From NCBI GenBank assembly GCA_958349055.1, contig CATWBO010000033.1:1-28409 (forward strand): a stretch of 28,409 nucleotides of DNA, given 5' to 3'. The translations under genes were made by a program, and so were the position numbers. Each line of letters starts with the position of its first letter. Position 1 is the first letter of the stretch. Source of the stretch: an uncultured bacterium (GTDB lineage Bacteria > Actinomycetota > Coriobacteriia > Coriobacteriales > Coriobacteriaceae). The notes under the pieces were generated by a model that was not told the DNA's origin, searched no databases, and saw only the letters and a list, made by a program, of their open reading frames with translations. Positions 15,526 to 24,872 of this stretch are shown here, in pieces.

Positions 15526-16548
15526 TTAGTGTTCTGCGTCCTTCATGGGCGGCATGGGCTTCCAGTTGGGATCCTTAACGATCTTGCGGGCGTCCTTCAT
15601 GCCACGGCGCAGCGCCGGTATACCGGTCTTAAAGCACTTGTCAACGGCAGCCAGGCGAATGAACTCCTTGCAGAAGGTCGCGGCATTGCCCAGACGGAAC
15701 AGCACAGGGTGGTAGTCGCCGTAGATCTGCATGTAGCGTGCCAGATAACCGCGGTTGCGCATGATGTAGTAGCGGTTGGTGTCGCTCGTGGAGTTGAGCT
15801 GTCGTTTGCCGGCGATATCCCAGTTGGAGACGGCGCGGGCGCGCTTGAGCACCACGTCGGCAACCACGGCGGCGGGGAAGTGCTGGCTGGCCACGTAGCC
15901 GTAGCAGGCATCGTCGCCGTAGATAAAGAAGCGTGCGTCGGGCAGGCCAATCTTGTCGACCACGCGGCGCGAGAACATGCCGCCCTCAAAGCACAGTTGG
16001 TTCATGGTGCGGTAACCCTCGGGACCCAGATCCCACTTGGCGATGGGGTTGGGGATGCCGAGTGAAAGGATGAGCTGGTACTGCCAGAAGAAGGCGCCGC
16101 CGTCAAAGTCCAGGCGCGAACCTTGGATGACATCGTAGCGGTCGGTCCACTTGGCAAGACGCTCGATGCCTTCGGGGATGACGAGCACGTCGTCGTCCAT
16201 CACCCAGAACCACTGGGCGCCCAGGTCGTAGGCGCATTTGGTGCCGGCGGAGAAGCCACCTGCACCGCCGCCGTTTTCGAGCTGTGGTGCGTAGATGACG
16301 CGGTCGGTGCCGCCCTTCGCGTCGGGCTGTTCGATGTCGGTGCCCCACAGGTTGGCCAGGCGCTCGTTGAATGCGGTGCATATGGCCTCGGTCTCACGCG
16401 AATTCTCGTTATCGACGATCACGATGCGCCAGGGCGCTGCCGTAAGCTCGGTCATGGAGTCGAATAAGTTGGCCAGGAGTTCCTGGCGCTTGTACGTAAC
16501 GACGACGATGGCGAGCTTATCGATGGGGGCGGGAAGGGTTGAAGGCAT
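15526..16548 (-). CDS. family 2 glycosyltransferase (GlfT/rhamnosyltransferase-like)
   Basis: A 340-residue GT-A enzyme. The start LAIVVVTYKRQELL (12-25) is the nucleotide-binding strand. The block ENGGGAGGFSAG (91-102) and WFWVMDDDVLV, with the metal-binding DDD at 118-120, place it with the COG1216-type rhamnosyl/galactofuranosyl-transferases. A later FIYGDDACYGY supplies the likely catalytic acidic residues. No membrane helix is evident. I chose the ATG at 16548, with AAAGGA 11 nt upstream; the open frame extends 45 codons further without family resemblance. It ends 17 bp from the convergent AAA-ATPase gene with only a tiny GGGC-GAAA-GCCC hairpin between them. It probably builds a surface glycan together with the glycosyltransferases at 18-25 kb. 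Confidence 0.85.
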   Translation of the reverse strand: MPSTLPAPIDKLAIVVVTYKRQELLANLFDSMTELTAAPWRIVIVDNENSRETEAICTAFNERLANLWGTDIEQPDAKGGTDRVIYAPQLENGGGAGGFSAGTKCAYDLGAQWFWVMDDDVLVIPEGIERLAKWTDRYDVIQGSRLDFDGGAFFWQYQLILSLGIPNPIAKWDLGPEGYRTMNQLCFEGGMFSRRVVDKIGLPDARFFIYGDDACYGYVASQHFPAAVVADVVLKRARAVSNWDIAGKRQLNSTSDTNRYYIMRNRGYLARYMQIYGDYHPVLFRLGNAATFCKEFIRLAAVDKCFKTGIPALRRGMKDARKIVKDPNWKPMPPMKDAEH

Positions 16549-16623
16549 GGGGCAATATATCCTTTCACGCGCGGCGCGCATGCGCTGCACGGAAGCTATC
16601 GAATACGTCCTTGGGACTGTCCT

Positions 16624-16654
16624 ATTGTAAAGGCTCGGCGCACCTTGACGGCAA
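16624..16654 (-). promoter_or_regulatory. possible promoter of the minus-strand glycosyltransferase
   Basis: On the minus strand TTGCCG (16649-16654) and TACAAT (16624-16629) have a 19-nt spacer, longer than ideal. The position, in the 170-bp gap after the acyltransferase remnant, is right for independent expression of the gene. Confidence 0.4.
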
Positions 16655-16718
16655 GCTTTGAATAAAACGCAGGAACCTGCCACGGGTGTAGCGGCTTTGG
16701 CGTCTGACGGCAGCGTGT

Positions 16719-17848
16719 CTATTGCCGTTTGAGCTTGCGAACGATAAGGCTTCTAGCTGCATCGATGATGAGGAGCGCCAGAGCAAAGACGATGCTAATG
16801 ACGGTACCCGTGATGATACATATAGCTGCAGGGCTGTTTTGGCTGACCAGTATGTTTGCGAGCAGCGTGTTGAAGACGGGACGCCACAGGCTACTGGTGA
16901 GCGACTGCATCACATAGAAACCGAGCGTGGCGGTCGATAAGGTGACGATGACACCCGCAGTCCGCGGATTGCCTGAGGCACTGCGTCGGGTTGCCGCAAA
17001 GAGCAAGGAGTCGGCAGCGAGGGCAAACGAGATCAGCGAGGTCGATTTTAGGAGAGGGCTGCCATCGCCGTGAGGTTGCCGGTGAAGGAGAGTTCGCCTT
17101 CCAGGATGATGGTGAGCGCCGAAACCGCTGCGAGCGACCGCGTGCCCAAGGCGCCCGCCTTGTCCGAATCCATGGCGCCGGTTACGTCGCGGAGCAGTCC
17201 GCCAATCAAAAACGCGATAACGTACGTGACGGCGCTCATGAGTTTCTGGAGCCAAGAAAACTCGCCGGCGCTTGTCGTACTCATGGCGGCTATATACCCG
17301 TTAACAACAAATGCGAGGATACCAACGGCGATGACCGTCGTCGTGTAGCTCTTCTGGGAGAGTCGACTCTTAGCCAGTCCAAACCATGGCGCCATGAAGA
17401 CCGTGGCGGCATAGACCCAGATAAACTCAAGGCCTAGCGTGTACCAGTAGTGCGTGTTGAGGGTAACATCGGGAATGGGGGAGACGACCGTGGACCACGC
17501 GAGTGCCACGAGGCAATAAAACGCAGTGGGCATAACGACCTTGCCAAGGCGCTGCGCCGTCCGTTGCATTTGCGACTTCCACGTTGCTCCACCGTCCCAA
17601 GCACGCGCGGCAGAAGCGATGAGAAAATAGCCCGAGATCATAAAGAAGACCTCGTTGGCCCAGCAGCCCAGCAAGTTAATAAAACCGGGCACGCCGGAAT
17701 AGGGGAAGGCGGCAAGCGGCGCGTATTCCGGCGTGCCGACGCAGGTCGCTTGGAAGGTCCACTGAAAGGTGTGGAACACCGCGATACCGGCGACCGCGAT
17801 TAAGCGCAGCGCTTCGATGGATATATTGCGTGCGGCTTTGGGCTGCAT
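16719..17848 (-). pseudogene. frameshifted membrane acyltransferase (acyltransferase family 3)
   Basis: Two frames together encode about 375 residues of a multi-pass acyltransferase-3 protein, the family that O-acetylates surface sugars. Frame 1 runs from ATG 17848 (AAAGGA upstream) to a TAA at 17048-17050. It has the N-terminal RLIAVAGIAVFHTF, with the conserved His, and about seven hydrophobic helices, including VFFMISGYFLI. The coding signal then continues in another frame from about 17057 to the TAG at 16719, with three more helices (SLISFALAADSLLFA, VIVTLSTATLGFYVMQSL, IITGTVISIVFALALLII) and a basic tail. The shift lies at CTCTCCTAAAA near 17046-17058 and is explained by loss of one base or gain of a CT unit. 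No canonical slippery heptamer is present, so it is a mutation, a phase-variable tract or a sequencing error. Confidence 0.8.
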
Positions 17849-17923
17849 GACGTCCTTTCGTATCGGTTTTTCCTCTGCGAGCTCCATAGATTATATAAAC
17901 GCCCGCTGGCGCGCTGACCCTTT

Positions 17924-17931
17924 GATACCAT
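17924..17931 (+). promoter_or_regulatory. possible extended -10 of the glycosyltransferase cluster
   Basis: TGATACCAT (17923-17931) reads as TGn plus TACCAT, an extended -10, in the 113-bp divergent gap before the TTG start at 17962. No convincing -35 is seen. Similar placement of TGCTAAAAT occurs before the third gene of the cluster. Confidence 0.35.
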
Positions 17932-17961
17932 GAAACGACAGGTATTTCCTAAGGAGCACAT

Positions 17962-19065
17962 TTGTCTACTAACGCCTCTGGCAGCCCTGTTCTGTCGCTG
18001 CTTATCCCCATTTACAATGTTCAGCGCTACCTGCGCGAGTGTCTCGATTCCGCCCTGGCGCAGACGCTCAAGGATATTGAGATCATCTGCATTAACGACG
18101 GATCGACCGACAACTCGCCGGCGATTATCCGCGAGTATATGGAGCGCGATGGGCGCGTCAAGATGATCGACAAGGCCAACAGCGGCTACGGCGACTCGAT
18201 GAACCGCGGTCTGGAGATGGCGCGTGGCAAGTACGTTGGCATCTTGGAGTCCGATGACTTTATGGCGCCCGACGCACTCGAAAAACTTGTCTCGGCCGCC
18301 GATACCAATAATGCCGACTTTGCGAAGGCGAACTTTGATTTCTACTGGTCTAAGCCCGAGGAGCGCCGTTCGCTGCACGAGATGTTTAAAGCCAAGGACT
18401 GTGGCAAGCCAGTGCACCCGAGCGATACGACGCAGTTCTTTAAGCAAAAGCCGTCGATTTGGTCGGCCGTGTACCGTCGCGATTTTCTTGAGCGCAACGT
18501 CATTACGTTCCTGCCGACTCCGGGGGCATCCTTTCAGGACACGTCATTCGCCTTTAAGGTGATCGCGTGCGCCGATAAGGCTGTTTACCTGCATGATGCC
18601 GTGTTGTCGTATCGCCAGGACAACGAGAATTCCTCGGTCAATTCTTCGGCTAAGGTCTTTTGCGTCAATACCGAGTATGCCGAGATTGAGCGTTGGATTC
18701 GAGAGGATTATGCCCGTGACCACGCAAGTGATGACGTCGCGCGCATGCTCAAGTTCAATCAGCTCATTAAGTACGATTCGTACATGTGGAACTACGTGCG
18801 CCTGGCGCCCAAGTTCTATAAGGAGTTCCTGGTGCAGATGGCCAAGGAATTTCAGGCGGCTTTGGACGCGGGGGAGTTTTCGCTTGACGACCTCAAGCCG
18901 TGGAAGCGCGCGAATCTCGCTGCCATCCTCAAAGATCCTGAGGGCTGGGTTGACGTGCATCCGAGCTTTGCGACGGATGGTGCCTTGGGGCGTGCTAAGT
19001 ATTACGCCTCGGTTGGAGGCCCAGGCGTGGTCGCCGCCTTCCTCATCGAATCGCTGAGGGGGTAG
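17962..19065 (+). CDS. family 2 glycosyltransferase, paralogue A
   Basis: A 367-residue GT-A glycosyltransferase. LSLLIPIYNVQRYLRECLDS (11-30) and IICINDGSTDNS (41-52) bind the sugar nucleotide, and ESDD (96-99) is the DXD-type metal site. The C-terminal half contains the family segments QKPSIWSAVYRRDFL and YRQDNENSSVNS, seen in WcaA/EpsJ-like enzymes for capsule or teichoic-type glycans. Start is TTG with AAGGAG five nt upstream; no ATG fits. The first 100 residues are about 90% identical by eye to the gene at 20187, pointing to a tandem duplication or gene conversion. It leads a four-gene plus-strand cluster. Donor and acceptor sugars cannot be told. Confidence 0.88.
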   Translation: MSTNASGSPVLSLLIPIYNVQRYLRECLDSALAQTLKDIEIICINDGSTDNSPAIIREYMERDGRVKMIDKANSGYGDSMNRGLEMARGKYVGILESDDFMAPDALEKLVSAADTNNADFAKANFDFYWSKPEERRSLHEMFKAKDCGKPVHPSDTTQFFKQKPSIWSAVYRRDFLERNVITFLPTPGASFQDTSFAFKVIACADKAVYLHDAVLSYRQDNENSSVNSSAKVFCVNTEYAEIERWIREDYARDHASDDVARMLKFNQLIKYDSYMWNYVRLAPKFYKEFLVQMAKEFQAALDAGEFSLDDLKPWKRANLAAILKDPEGWVDVHPSFATDGALGRAKYYASVGGPGVVAAFLIESLRG

Positions 19066-19071
19066 GTCGGC

Positions 19072-20112
19072 ATGGGAGAGGCCTCGTGTCCTAAAGCTAC
19101 CATTGTCGTCCCCGTTTATAACTCCGCGCGCTCCATTCAGCGATGCCTCGATTCGCTGTTGGCTCAGTCCGAGCGCTCGATTCAGGTTGTCTGCGTCAAC
19201 GACGGTTCGACTGATGACTCGTTGAACGTGTTGCGCCAGATCGCGCAGGCCGACGATCGCGTACTGGTGATTGATCAGGAAAACGCGGGCGTCTCGTGTG
19301 CTCGAAATGCCGGTATCGATGCCGCCGAGGGCGAGACCGTCTTTTTTGTGGACGCCGACGATTACATCGATGCCCAGACGGTCGAGCGCGTGTTGCATGT
19401 CATGGAGTCTGCGGATGCCGAGGCCGCCGTTTTTGGCGGCGTCTGTGAACCTGCCGATGCTGCCCCCAAACGCGTCCAGCAACTCATGAGCCCCAAAGCC
19501 GGTACCTTCGGCGCCCGTGATCCCCAACTGCTGTTCCATTCGAATGCGCAGCCCTATGCCTGCCGTGCGGCTTTTTCGCGCGAGCTGCTCAATCGCGAAG
19601 GCATTCGCTTCGCCCCCGGTTTGGCTTTGGGCGAGGACGTCGTCTTCCAATTTGCGGCTTATGCGCTTGCCCGCAAGACCGTCGTCATGCCGGACAAGTT
19701 CTACCACTACGTGATGGAGAGTGAATCGGCGACGCACGAGTTCAACAGTGCCGATGCTCGCGCCAAAAAGCTTGACGCCCACATGAGGATGCTCGAGGAG
19801 GTCTTGGAGGACTGGGCGGCCTACGGTCTTTTGGACCTGTGCCCCGGCGAGCTGATAACTTGGTTTTTAGACCTAATTGTGTTCGACCTGGCGCGCTTGG
19901 ATGCCGATGGTTTCCATCGCGTGGCGGCTCGCGTCAACATGGATCTCACGACGTTTTTGGGAACGGCGTGGGCGGATATGCCTGCTAAGGGCGCCGTTCG
20001 GCGTGTTGCCCACAAGCTCGTTGCGGCGACCTCGGGCGTTTCGATGGCAGACGCCACGCTGTTCTATCTTTCGACTCGCGGTCTCAAAGCCTGTCTGGAG
20101 CGCTTTATCTAA
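19072..20112 (+). CDS. family 2 glycosyltransferase, paralogue B
   Basis: A 346-residue GT-A enzyme. ATIVVPVYNSARSIQRCLDS (9-28), VCVNDGSTDDS (40-50), NAGVSCARNAGID (71-83) and DADD (94-97) are the canonical family motifs. GLALGEDVVFQFAAYAL in the middle carries the ED pair that serves as catalytic base in this subgroup. No signal peptide or membrane helix. It begins 6 bp after the stop of paralogue A, so it is co-transcribed, with only a weak GGGGGTAGG ribosome site. It is flanked by the two near-identical paralogues A and C and could be lost by recombination between them. Confidence 0.86.
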   Translation: MGEASCPKATIVVPVYNSARSIQRCLDSLLAQSERSIQVVCVNDGSTDDSLNVLRQIAQADDRVLVIDQENAGVSCARNAGIDAAEGETVFFVDADDYIDAQTVERVLHVMESADAEAAVFGGVCEPADAAPKRVQQLMSPKAGTFGARDPQLLFHSNAQPYACRAAFSRELLNREGIRFAPGLALGEDVVFQFAAYALARKTVVMPDKFYHYVMESESATHEFNSADARAKKLDAHMRMLEEVLEDWAAYGLLDLCPGELITWFLDLIVFDLARLDADGFHRVAARVNMDLTTFLGTAWADMPAKGAVRRVAHKLVAATSGVSMADATLFYLSTRGLKACLERFI

Positions 20113-20143
20113 TTCCAAGCGCTGCCGCCCGCCGCAACCCGGC

Positions 20144-20152
20144 TGCTAAAAT
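20144..20152 (+). promoter_or_regulatory. possible internal extended -10 promoter
   Basis: TGCTAAAAT fits an extended -10 (TGn plus TAAAAT) in the 74-bp gap between paralogues B and C, 35 bp before the TTG start. No -35 is evident. Confidence 0.4.
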
Positions 20153-20186
20153 AACCCTGTTACACGCTATTCAACAGGAGGTTCTC

Positions 20187-21305
20187 TTGCAGAACTCTGA
20201 TACCCCTAAAGTTTCGCTGCTTGTTCCCATCTGCAATGTCGAACGCTACCTGCGCGAGTGCCTCGATTCCGCCGTGGCTCAGACGCTCAAGGACATCGAG
20301 ATCATCTGTATCAACGACGGCTCCACCGATAGCTCGCCAGATATCATCCGCGAGTACATGGAGCGCGACTCCCGTGTAAAGATGATCGACAAGGCCAACA
20401 GCGGCTACGGCGACTCGATGAACCGCGGCCTGGAGATGGCGCGCGGTGAGTACGTGGGCATTCTTGAGTCCGACGACTTTATGTTTGAGGATTCGCTCCA
20501 AAAGCTGGTCGCCAAGGCCGATGCTGAACATGCCGATGTGGTAAAGGGCGACTTTTACTTGTATTGGTCCACGCCCAACGAGCGCCGTGAGCTGTTTGGG
20601 ATCATCGACGAGCATATGACGGGCGCCGCGTATCGCCCCGTCGATCGCCCGGGCATCTTCTACCGCAAACCTTCCATTTGGTCGGCTATCTATCGGCGCG
20701 AGTTCCTCATCGACAATCAGATTCGGTTCCTTCCCACGCCGGGTGCCTCGTATCAGGACGCAGGCTTTAACTTTAAGGTTTGGGCTTGCGCCGAGCGTGC
20801 CGCGTTTATTGCGGACCCCATTTTGTGCTATCGCCAGGATAACGAGAAGAGCTCCGTTAATTCGCCCAACAAGGTGTTTTGCGTGTGCGACGAATATGCT
20901 GAGATGCAGCGCTTTTTGGATGAACGCCCCGAGCTTAAGGCTCAGCTTCAGGGCATTTTAATGCGCATGAAGGTCGATACGTACCGTTGGAATGATGAGC
21001 GCCTGGTCGATGAGTTGCGCGAGCAGTTTTGGGAGAAGGCCTCTCCCGAGCTCAAGTCCGATTGGGATGCTGGTCGCTTTGACCTGTCGCTGTTCGATCC
21101 GCGTGGCGAGACCGACTTGCGCCTGATGGTCAAATCGCCCCGCGCCTATATCGATTCGCGCTTTGACTTTAAGAAGCCGGGCAAGCTCAATACGTTTAAG
21201 CATTACTTTAAGATTGGCGGCCTGCCGCTGGTCTGGCGCGTGCTGACGTATCAGCGCACCTACGGCGACAACCCGCACCCTGATGACGTTCCGGCCGCAC
21301 AGTAG
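20187..21305 (+). CDS. family 2 glycosyltransferase, paralogue C
   Basis: A 372-residue GT-A enzyme and close paralogue of the gene at 17962. VSLLVPICNVERYLRECLDS (9-28), INDGSTDSS (42-50) and ESDD (94-97) are the catalytic motifs. Divergence from paralogue A is concentrated after residue 100, where acceptor recognition normally lies, so the two probably use the same donor but different acceptors. Start is TTG with ACAGGAGG upstream, the same start usage as paralogue A. A 50-bp block (20379-20428) is identical to 18160-18209. The next gene starts 12 bp downstream. Confidence 0.88.
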   Translation: MQNSDTPKVSLLVPICNVERYLRECLDSAVAQTLKDIEIICINDGSTDSSPDIIREYMERDSRVKMIDKANSGYGDSMNRGLEMARGEYVGILESDDFMFEDSLQKLVAKADAEHADVVKGDFYLYWSTPNERRELFGIIDEHMTGAAYRPVDRPGIFYRKPSIWSAIYRREFLIDNQIRFLPTPGASYQDAGFNFKVWACAERAAFIADPILCYRQDNEKSSVNSPNKVFCVCDEYAEMQRFLDERPELKAQLQGILMRMKVDTYRWNDERLVDELREQFWEKASPELKSDWDAGRFDLSLFDPRGETDLRLMVKSPRAYIDSRFDFKKPGKLNTFKHYFKIGGLPLVWRVLTYQRTYGDNPHPDDVPAAQ

Positions 21306-21317
21306 GAGCGAGTGACT

Positions 21318-22385
21318 ATGGTTACCCCCAAGATTTCCGTTGTTGTTCCCATCTATAAGGTGGAGGAGTGTCTGGCCTGGTGCCTGGACTCCTTGCTTGC
21401 GCAGGACATGCCCGATTGGGAAGGCGTGCTGGTCAACGATGGCTCGCCGGACGGTTCGCGCGATATTGCGGCTGCCTATTGCGAAAAGGACGCGCGCTTT
21501 ACGCTGGTCGATAAGGAGAACGGCGGCCTGTCGAGTGCACGTAATGCAGGCATCGCTGCGTCCATGGCGCCTATCGTTGCGTTTTTGGATTCCGACGACC
21601 GCTTTACGCCCGATGCATGCCACGTGATCGTCGATGACTTTGAACGCGAGGATTGCGACGTGTTGACCTTTGGCGCGAATCCGTATCCGCTGGAGGCGGG
21701 GTATCCGTGGCTTAACTATGTGCTGAGCCCGCGCGATGTGTCGTTTGAAGGCTATTGCTCTGACCTGCTGTTTAAGGAAGCATCTCGCCCCTTTGCCTGG
21801 CGCACCGCCTGCAAGCGTGAGTTTTTGTTGGGTAACGGGATCGTGTTCGACGAAACCGTTAAATATGGCGAGGACCAGGTCTTCGATTTTGCCGTGTACG
21901 GTCGCTCGCGCAAGACCGCGCTTATTTCGAACAAGCTGTACGACTACCGCGTGGCGCGCAAGGGTTCGCTCATGGACACCATGCGCTACGACGACGAGAC
22001 ACGTCTGCTGGAGCACGTGAAGATTTACTCCGCGGTGCTGGCTGACTGGCAGCGCGACGGTCTCGATGTACAGCACGCCGATGACCTGGCGTACTTCCTA
22101 TGCGATCTGGTGCTGTACGATGCGCTCAGGTTGCTGGGTTCGGACTGCGGCAAGGTGTTTGCTGCCGTTGCTACGGCACTTGCCGGTTCTGCCGTGGGCG
22201 GCGATGCTGCGCTCGCACAATGCGCTCCTTCTGTTGCTGCTATGGTGCGTGCGGCGCTTACCGGCAAGGGTCCCAATGCCCGTGCATGTAAAAAGCTCAT
22301 GTTCGATTACGACGTCTTGAGGTTTGGGCGCCTGGGTGCCTGCAAACGCATGGCAGCGAACGCCCTGGGAAAGCGAGAAGTGTAG
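21318..22385 (+). CDS. family 2 glycosyltransferase, paralogue D
   Basis: A 355-residue GT-A enzyme. KISVVVPIYKVEECLAWCLD (5-24), VLVNDGSPDGS (37-47), NGGLSSARNAGIA (68-80) and DSDD (91-94) are diagnostic. The later YGEDQVFDFAVYG carries the ED catalytic pair. It resembles EpsJ/LgtA-type enzymes that add single sugars to lipid-linked glycans. AGGAG lies 9 nt before the chosen ATG; a GTG two codons earlier (21312) is only 3 nt from that site and is less likely. Its stop directly abuts the ATG of the next gene, indicating translational coupling. Confidence 0.86.
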   Translation: MVTPKISVVVPIYKVEECLAWCLDSLLAQDMPDWEGVLVNDGSPDGSRDIAAAYCEKDARFTLVDKENGGLSSARNAGIAASMAPIVAFLDSDDRFTPDACHVIVDDFEREDCDVLTFGANPYPLEAGYPWLNYVLSPRDVSFEGYCSDLLFKEASRPFAWRTACKREFLLGNGIVFDETVKYGEDQVFDFAVYGRSRKTALISNKLYDYRVARKGSLMDTMRYDDETRLLEHVKIYSAVLADWQRDGLDVQHADDLAYFLCDLVLYDALRLLGSDCGKVFAAVATALAGSAVGGDAALAQCAPSVAAMVRAALTGKGPNARACKKLMFDYDVLRFGRLGACKRMAANALGKREV

Positions 22386-24872
22386 ATGAGTATCAAGCGT
22401 TTGGCGCTTTGCCGCAGCCAGGGCCGTCTGTTTGTGCTGCTTCGTTTTGCCGGTCAGGATGTCGCCGCGCTTATTGAGCGGGAGGGTTCTCAAGCGTTTG
22501 CCCATGCGACGACGAGCGGTTCTTGTGTGCCGTTGCTGGTGTTCCCAGTCGATCATGGCCGTGTGCTGGCGTTTTGCCCTTCCGTTTCCGATTACGAGCG
22601 CGAGCTCGCCGTCTTGGTGCTTCCGTTTTTGGATGGCTCGTCGATGGATGTCGTTTTTGCATCCGGTGGTCAAAGGTTGGGCTCCATTCGCCTCGATAGC
22701 CGCGTGGCCAAGCTGGAATCCAAGATTAACTACAAAGCAAAGCCTGCGCTGTGCGCGCTTATCCGCGATGCGCAGCGTGGCGAATGCTGCGGTCGCTACG
22801 AGATCGATGCCATTCGCTATTTACCGGCAGACGCCGGCGCGGTGTGGCGCTATGAGGTTACCTGGGCGGGAGACCCCCAGTGCGCACCTGAGCTCAAGAT
22901 CTTCGATACGCATATGAATGTCATCGATGCCACCGTGCATGTGTTTGAGTCGCAGGTCGATGTGCCGCAGCGCAACGGTTGCCGCGTCAATAAAACGTAT
23001 CTGAGCGTTGAGATGCCTCAGGATATACGGGATTTTGTCGCGATTGTGAGCGATCCCACAGAGCAGATCCAGAGCGGGTTTTGCGCCATGGATGGTCGCC
23101 TGTACAACGGCATGGTCGACGACAGTTGGAACCGCATGAAGGACGCGCGTGCAGACGACGCAGCTTATCGACGTTGGTTTGAGCAGCATCGCGCAAAGCC
23201 GGGTGATTTGGCGTGCCAGCGTGTCGCTTCGGCGGCCTTTGCCTATAGGCCGCTCGTGAGCATTGTGGTGCCGTGCTACAAGACTGATCGGGTCTACCTG
23301 CGCGAGCTGCTGGATTCGGTGCTAGCCCAGAGCTATGACAACTGGGAACTGCTCCTTATGGATGCCTCGCCTGAATGGGATGCGGTGGCCGCCCTTGCGG
23401 CAGGTGCCAACGACGAGCGCATCCGTCGCATCGAGCTTCCCGGCAACGGCGGCATTGTCGTCAACACCAACGCGGGTATCGAGCAAACGACGGGCGACTA
23501 CATCGCGTTCTTGGACCATGACGACATTCTGGAACCGGACGCGTTATTCCACTATGTTGCCGCGCTGAATAAGGCGGCCGAGGGCGAGCGTCCTCAGGTC
23601 CTGTTCTGCGACGAGGACATGTTCCAGAAAACGGGGGAGTGGGGCCAGCCGGTCTTTAAGACGCGGCTCAACGTCGACCTGCTCTATAGCCATAACTGCG
23701 TGACGCATTTCCTGATGGTGGGGAAGGCGCTCATCGATCACATTGGTACGTCTCCAGAAGACGTTGCGGGTGCCCAGGATTACGACCTGACGCTTCGCTG
23801 CCTTGCAGCGGGTGCGCGGTTTGAGCATGTCGCGCACGTGCTGTATCACTGGCGCGTTCATCCTGGATCGACCGCCGATGGCTCTGCCGATAGCAAGCCG
23901 TATGCTATTGAAGCCGGGCGTCTTGCGCTTCAGCGTCACTTTAACGCGCTGGGCATTTGCGGAACGGTCGAGGAGGCCGATACGCCGTTTGTCTACCGCA
24001 TGCGCTATGCGCTGCCGGAGCCTGCGCCGCTGGTGAGTATTGTGATTCCCACCAAGGATCACGTTGAGACGCTCGATGCCTGCGTGATGTCGATCGCCCA
24101 GAAGGCAACGTATGCCAACTACGAGATCGTCTTGGTGGAGAACAACAGCGAAGCCCCGGAGACGTTTGCGTATTACGAAACCCTGCCAGAGCGCGTGGCT
24201 TCAGCATCCGAAGGCAAGGGCATCGCGCGCGTTGTGTACTGGCCGGGCGAGTTCAATTACTCTCAGATCATCAATTTTGGCGTGGAGCACGCCAAGGGCG
24301 ACTGCCTGCTGCTGCTCAACAACGATACCGAGGTCATAAGCCCCGATTTTATCGAAGAGATGATGGGGTATCTGCAGCGTCCCGGTGCGGGCGTGGTGGG
24401 CGCCAAACTCTACTTTGCCGATCATCTGGTGCAGCATGCCGGCATTTTGGTTGGCGTGCGCGGCGCACTTGCCCATGCCAACCAGGACTTCTCGGCAAAG
24501 CGCGAGGGCTATCTTGCCCGTGCCGTGCGCCCTGGCAACTTTAGCGCCGTGACGGGTGCCTGCCAGATGGTGCGACGCGACGTATTTGAGCGCGTCGGCG
24601 GCTACAACGAGGAATTCGCCGTTGGCTTTAACGACGCAGACTTTTGCCTGCGCGTATGGGAGGCGGGCTTCCGCACCATCTATACGCCCTATGCCGAGCT
24701 GTATCACTACGAGTTCACCTCACGTGGCAGGGAAGAGGCCAACGAGGAAAAGCTGCGCCGCTGGAAGCGCGAGCAAGCCCTGTTCATGCAGCGTTGGCCA
24801 GAGTTTTTCTTGACGGGCGATCCGTGGTTGGGGCCGAACTTATCCGCTGAGAGCGAGTATTTCTCGATCTAG
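22386..24872 (+). CDS. large two-domain family 2 glycosyltransferase
   Basis: An 828-residue protein with two GT-A domains. Residues 1-285 are an N-terminal extension of beta-rich character. Domain 1 starts at about 289 (PLVSIVVPCYKTDRVYLREL) with metal site DHDD (377-380) and a FCDEDMF segment. Domain 2 starts at about 548 (PLVSIVIPTKDHVETLDACV) with LLNNDTEV (643-650) and the COG1216-like tail VTGACQMVRRDVFERVGGYN and GFNDADFCLRVW. Such enzymes build repeating glycans such as rhamnans or galactans by alternating two linkages. The ATG directly follows the TAG of the preceding gene; the ribosome site is weak, consistent with coupling. Its TAG overlaps the opposite-strand ATPase stop in the shared CTAG at 24869-24872, and no terminator separates them. 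Confidence 0.9.
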   Translation: MSIKRLALCRSQGRLFVLLRFAGQDVAALIEREGSQAFAHATTSGSCVPLLVFPVDHGRVLAFCPSVSDYERELAVLVLPFLDGSSMDVVFASGGQRLGSIRLDSRVAKLESKINYKAKPALCALIRDAQRGECCGRYEIDAIRYLPADAGAVWRYEVTWAGDPQCAPELKIFDTHMNVIDATVHVFESQVDVPQRNGCRVNKTYLSVEMPQDIRDFVAIVSDPTEQIQSGFCAMDGRLYNGMVDDSWNRMKDARADDAAYRRWFEQHRAKPGDLACQRVASAAFAYRPLVSIVVPCYKTDRVYLRELLDSVLAQSYDNWELLLMDASPEWDAVAALAAGANDERIRRIELPGNGGIVVNTNAGIEQTTGDYIAFLDHDDILEPDALFHYVAALNKAAEGERPQVLFCDEDMFQKTGEWGQPVFKTRLNVDLLYSHNCVTHFLMVGKALIDHIGTSPEDVAGAQDYDLTLRCLAAGARFEHVAHVLYHWRVHPGSTADGSADSKPYAIEAGRLALQRHFNALGICGTVEEADTPFVYRMRYALPEPAPLVSIVIPTKDHVETLDACVMSIAQKATYANYEIVLVENNSEAPETFAYYETLPERVASASEGKGIARVVYWPGEFNYSQIINFGVEHAKGDCLLLLNNDTEVISPDFIEEMMGYLQRPGAGVVGAKLYFADHLVQHAGILVGVRGALAHANQDFSAKREGYLARAVRPGNFSAVTGACQMVRRDVFERVGGYNEEFAVGFNDADFCLRVWEAGFRTIYTPYAELYHYEFTSRGREEANEEKLRRWKREQALFMQRWPEFFLTGDPWLGPNLSAESEYFSI

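Noticed and set aside
17046..17060. Programmed ribosomal frameshift in the acyltransferase
   Set aside because: There is no X-XXY-YYZ slippery heptamer in phase and no obvious stimulatory stem; mutation or error is simpler.
17849..17887. Upstream ATG at 17887 as the acyltransferase start
   Set aside because: It lacks a ribosome site, whereas ATG 17848 has AAAGGA at good spacing and starts the conserved region.
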